From Steroidobacteraceae bacterium (GTDB lineage: Bacteria; Pseudomonadota; Gammaproteobacteria; Steroidobacterales; Steroidobacteraceae): a stretch of 8,824 bases of DNA. Each line of letters starts with the position of its first letter. Positions within the stretch are counted from its first letter, which is position 1. Below are positions 6,492-8,824 of the stretch, in pieces. The DNA is taken from assembly GCA_025927665.1 (NCBI GenBank), contig JAICKZ010000129.1, positions 1 through 8,824 of the forward strand, written 5' to 3'. The notes below the pieces were generated by a model. That model worked only from the letters and a program-made list of their open reading frames with translations, was not told the origin of the DNA and did not search any database. Made by a program: the position numbers and the translations under genes.

Positions 6492-8009
6492 TCATGCCTG
6501 TCCTGCGATCAATGCATACACGGCTTGTTCATCGCAACCACCAGGCAGTTCGCCTGCTTTGCGCCGATCGCGCATGACAAGAATGCGATCAGATTCAAGT
6601 AACACTTCATCAAGCTCGGCAGAGATAAATAACACTGCCATACCTTCTCGAGCCAGCGCCATGATGGCGGTTGTGAGTTCGTGTTTGGCGGCGACATCGA
6701 TGCCGCGAGTGGGCTCATCAAGAATTAATAACCGTGGATGAGTGGCAAGCCAACGACCCAATAATACTTTTTGTTGATTACCACCTGAAAGTTGACCAAT
6801 GGGCGTTTCAATATTCGCGGTTTTAATACCTAACAAAGCAACAAACTTTGTGGCCAGTTCTTTTTGCTCTTTGAATGCGATGCGAGGCAACAAACCATTG
6901 CGTGCCTGCAAGGCGAGCACAATATTTTCACGCACTGATAATTCGGCGATGATGCCTTCTGTTTTGCGTTCTTCGGGACATAGCGCCAGACCATGCGCAA
7001 TGGCATCATGCGGACTATCAAGTGATAGCAATTTACCGTCAACGTGGACGCTACCACCATCAGCACTATCCAGGCCGAAAAGAAGACGCGCCAATTCAGT
7101 TCGTCCGGATCCCAGTAAACCCACAACACCAAGGACTTCACCTTGTTTGATTTCAAGATCGATCGGATGTATCTGTCCTTTGCGTGTTAATTGTTTGGCC
7201 TCAAGCACACATGCGTTTGTATTCGAATTGGCGTGCACGGCGTCGCTTTTATTGTTCATGATGAATTCGCGACCCACCATCGCCGCCACCAAACCATTGC
7301 GATCGAGTTCCGACGTTAAATACTCACCAACAAACAGGCCATTGCGTAGCACGGTGATGCGATCAGAGATTTCATATACCTGATCCAGAAAATGAGTAAC
7401 GAACAAAATTGCAATGCCTTGTGTGCGCAGTCGTTCAATGACTGCGAACAGTTGCTTGACCTCGTGATCGTCCAAACTTGAAGTTGGCTCATCAAGAATC
7501 AACACACGAGCCGAGATATTAGTGGCACGTGCAATGGCGATCATTTGTTGAATGGCAACGGGATAACTGGATAACTGACGTGCCACATCGATATGCAGAT
7601 TCAATTTTTCCAGCACTTCATGCGCACGTTGGTTGAGAGCCTGCCAGTCGATGCCGCCACCTTTAAACCAGGGGTGATAGGGATAACGACCGGCAAAAAT
7701 ATTTTCCGCCACGGAAAGGTTGGGACATAGATTCACTTCTTGATAGACAGTACTGATGCCATGGCGTTGGGCATCCAATGGAGAATGAGGTTGAATGAAT
7801 TGACCATCCAATTCAATCGTCCCGCTGGTGGGTGGACAGGCGCCTGTCAATACTTTGATTAACGTGGATTTGCCGGCGCCATTTTGTCCCATCAACGCAT
7901 GAACTTCACCCGCACACAACGTGAGCTGCACATTGTCCAACGCACGGACGCCCGGGAATTCACGGCTGATTTCCCGGGCTTTTAGCACGCATTCAACAGG
8001 AGCACTCAT
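6492..8009 (-). CDS. ytfR: Sugar ABC transporter double ATPase, YtfR-like
   Basis: A 505-residue protein with two fused nucleotide-binding domains, the usual size for CUT2 importers. Domain 1: Walker A GQNGAGKST (41-49), Q-loop in TVYQEVNL (Gln90), degenerate signature YPVAIQQ (149-155), Walker B VLILDEPTSSLD (Glu174), H-loop VTHFLD (His206). Domain 2: degenerate Walker A GLLGSGRTE (Lys replaced by Arg, 297-305), intact signature LSGGNQQKV (408-416), Walker B LLILDEPTRGID. This complementary pair of defects is normal for the RbsA/MglA/YtfR group. VTHFLDQVYEISDRITVLRN and CPEERKTEGIIAE are almost the E. coli YtfR wording, which separates it from RbsA and AraG. It drives uptake from the cytoplasmic face. 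The start at 8009 lies 18 bp after the binding-protein stop, with only a weak CGG in Shine-Dalgarno position. Confidence 0.94.
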   Translation of the reverse strand: MSAPVECVLKAREISREFPGVRALDNVQLTLCAGEVHALMGQNGAGKSTLIKVLTGACPPTSGTIELDGQFIQPHSPLDAQRHGISTVYQEVNLCPNLSVAENIFAGRYPYHPWFKGGGIDWQALNQRAHEVLEKLNLHIDVARQLSSYPVAIQQMIAIARATNISARVLILDEPTSSLDDHEVKQLFAVIERLRTQGIAILFVTHFLDQVYEISDRITVLRNGLFVGEYLTSELDRNGLVAAMVGREFIMNNKSDAVHANSNTNACVLEAKQLTRKGQIHPIDLEIKQGEVLGVVGLLGSGRTELARLLFGLDSADGGSVHVDGKLLSLDSPHDAIAHGLALCPEERKTEGIIAELSVRENIVLALQARNGLLPRIAFKEQKELATKFVALLGIKTANIETPIGQLSGGNQQKVLLGRWLATHPRLLILDEPTRGIDVAAKHELTTAIMALAREGMAVLFISAELDEVLLESDRILVMRDRRKAGELPGGCDEQAVYALIAGQA

Positions 8010-8027
8010 CCGTAGAATAATGAATGA

Positions 8028-8824
8028 TCAATACTTACGCGTTGGCAGAACTTCAGCAGCATTTGCTTGAGTGAAAACCGATTCTTCGGTAATGATGCGT
8101 TTTGGAATTGGCTTGCCTGCCACCACATCTTTCACCGCTGCTATCAATTGCTCACCCAGCAAAGGATTGCATTCAATGCTTGCATTTAATTTTCCAGCCA
8201 CCATGGCTTCGAAAGCGCCTTTTACGCCATCAATGGAAACGATAAGAATGTCTTTACCAGGTTTAAGACCTGCTTCCTCAATCGCTTGAATCGCACCAAT
8301 CGCCATGTCGTCGTTATGCGCAAACAGTACCTTGATGTTTTTGCCCTCGGCTTTTAGAAAAGCTTCCATCACTTCCTTTCCCTTGGCGCGAGTAAAATCA
8401 CCGGTCTGTGAACGTGTGATCTTATAACGTGGGTCGGCTGCAATCACTTCTTGAAAACCTTTCTTGCGATCGTTCGCAGGTGCAGAGCCAACCGTTCCTT
8501 GTAATTCAACGATATTGATATCACCGGGCCAATCCTTGGTATTTTCCAACAACCATCTACCGGCACGACGACCTTCTTCAACAAAATCTGAACCGATCAA
8601 GCTTACATACAATGAAGTATCGGTCACATTCACGGCACGATCCGTAAGGATGACCGGAATCTTCGCCGCTTTAGCTTCTTGCAATACAGTTTCCCAACCG
8701 GTTTCCACCACAGGTGAAAAAGAAATCACATCTACTTTTTGTGCAATGAAGGAACGAATCGCTTTGATCTGGTTTTCCTGTTTTTGTTGTGCGTCAGAAA
8801 ACTTCAGTTTGATATTGGCTGCAG
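8028..8824 (-). CDS. ytfQ: Periplasmic sugar-binding protein, YtfQ-like (N-terminus outside window)
   Basis: The C-terminal 264 residues of a type I (RbsB-fold) periplasmic binding protein. The frame is open to the right edge, so the signal peptide and roughly the first 50 residues are missing. An apparent GTG start at 8729 is an internal Val; the reading upstream of it continues with KLKFSDAQQKQENQIKAIRS, which is conserved in E. coli YtfQ. Other shared runs are SPVVETGWE, VILTDRAVN with the sugar-cleft Asp-Arg pair, VELQGTVGSAPANDRKKGF, RSQTGDFTRAKGKEVMEAF, FAHNDDMAIGAIQAIEEAGL, KPGKDILIVSIDG and GKLNASIECNP. E. coli YtfQ binds galactofuranose; related systems have been predicted to bind L-arabinose. 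It is the first visible gene of the operon and gives the system its specificity. The stop is TGA 8030-8028. Confidence 0.93.
   Translation of the reverse strand, partial: AANIKLKFSDAQQKQENQIKAIRSFIAQKVDVISFSPVVETGWETVLQEAKAAKIPVILTDRAVNVTDTSLYVSLIGSDFVEEGRRAGRWLLENTKDWPGDINIVELQGTVGSAPANDRKKGFQEVIAADPRYKITRSQTGDFTRAKGKEVMEAFLKAEGKNIKVLFAHNDDMAIGAIQAIEEAGLKPGKDILIVSIDGVKGAFEAMVAGKLNASIECNPLLGEQLIAAVKDVVAGKPIPKRIITEESVFTQANAAEVLPTRKY

Noticed and set aside
6492..8009. ATPase apparently damaged (odd signature in domain 1, Arg for Lys in Walker A of domain 2)
   Set aside because: This pattern of complementary degenerate sites is standard in CUT2 sugar importers and does not indicate a broken gene.
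8028..8729. Binding protein starting at GTG 8729
   Set aside because: The frame continues to the right edge with YtfQ-conserved residues, so the GTG is an internal Val and the gene is simply cut by the window.
1..8824. A new defence, mobile or secondary-metabolite system
   Set aside because: All genes fit known transport, kinase, glycosidase or lipoprotein types. No transposase, integrase, nuclease, toxin-antitoxin pair or terminal repeats were seen.

Overview
The window looks like a chromosomal segment of a polysaccharide-degrading gammaproteobacterium, most likely Cellvibrio/Saccharophagus-like. The grounds are a surface lipoprotein with a long polyserine linker (a habit of that group), a secreted-type GH97 glycosidase, an ABC sugar transporter close to E. 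coli YtfQ-YtfR-YtfT-YjfF, and moderate G+C. The taxonomy is inference. No mobile element, CRISPR array, tRNA or rRNA is visible.

Left edge (1-882, + strand): the last codons of a membrane protein resembling the C-terminus of PnuC/PnuT vitamin transporters, joined by an ATGA stop/start overlap to a choline-kinase/APH-type small-molecule kinase. The arrangement resembles thiamine-salvage operons that pair a PnuT transporter with a thiamine kinase.

Middle (924-2006, - strand): a lipoprotein with lipobox signal peptide, about 140 residues of Ser-rich linker, and a C-terminal domain with clustered His residues that I cannot assign to a named family. A gene-free stretch of about 370 bp separates it from a divergent GH97 glycoside hydrolase (2375-4330, + strand). 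That enzyme keeps an Asp in the position of the retaining-type nucleophile, so alpha-galactosidase or beta-L-arabinopyranosidase activity is more likely than SusB-like alpha-glucosidase activity.

Right half (4440-8824, - strand): a compact four-gene transporter operon, transcribed right to left. Its order is periplasmic binding protein (cut by the window edge), double ATPase, permease 1, permease 2, with gaps of 18 and 16 bp and one 4-bp ATGA overlap. It is the CUT2-family system known in E. coli for galactofuranose; relatives have been predicted to carry L-arabinose. It converges on the GH97 gene across a 109-bp spacer holding several short hairpins.

Taken together, GH97 probably releases galactose or arabinose from oligosaccharides in the periplasm, and the neighbouring ABC system may import a related monosaccharide. 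Every gene belongs to, or resembles, a known type; the least understood part is the His-rich domain of the polyserine lipoprotein.
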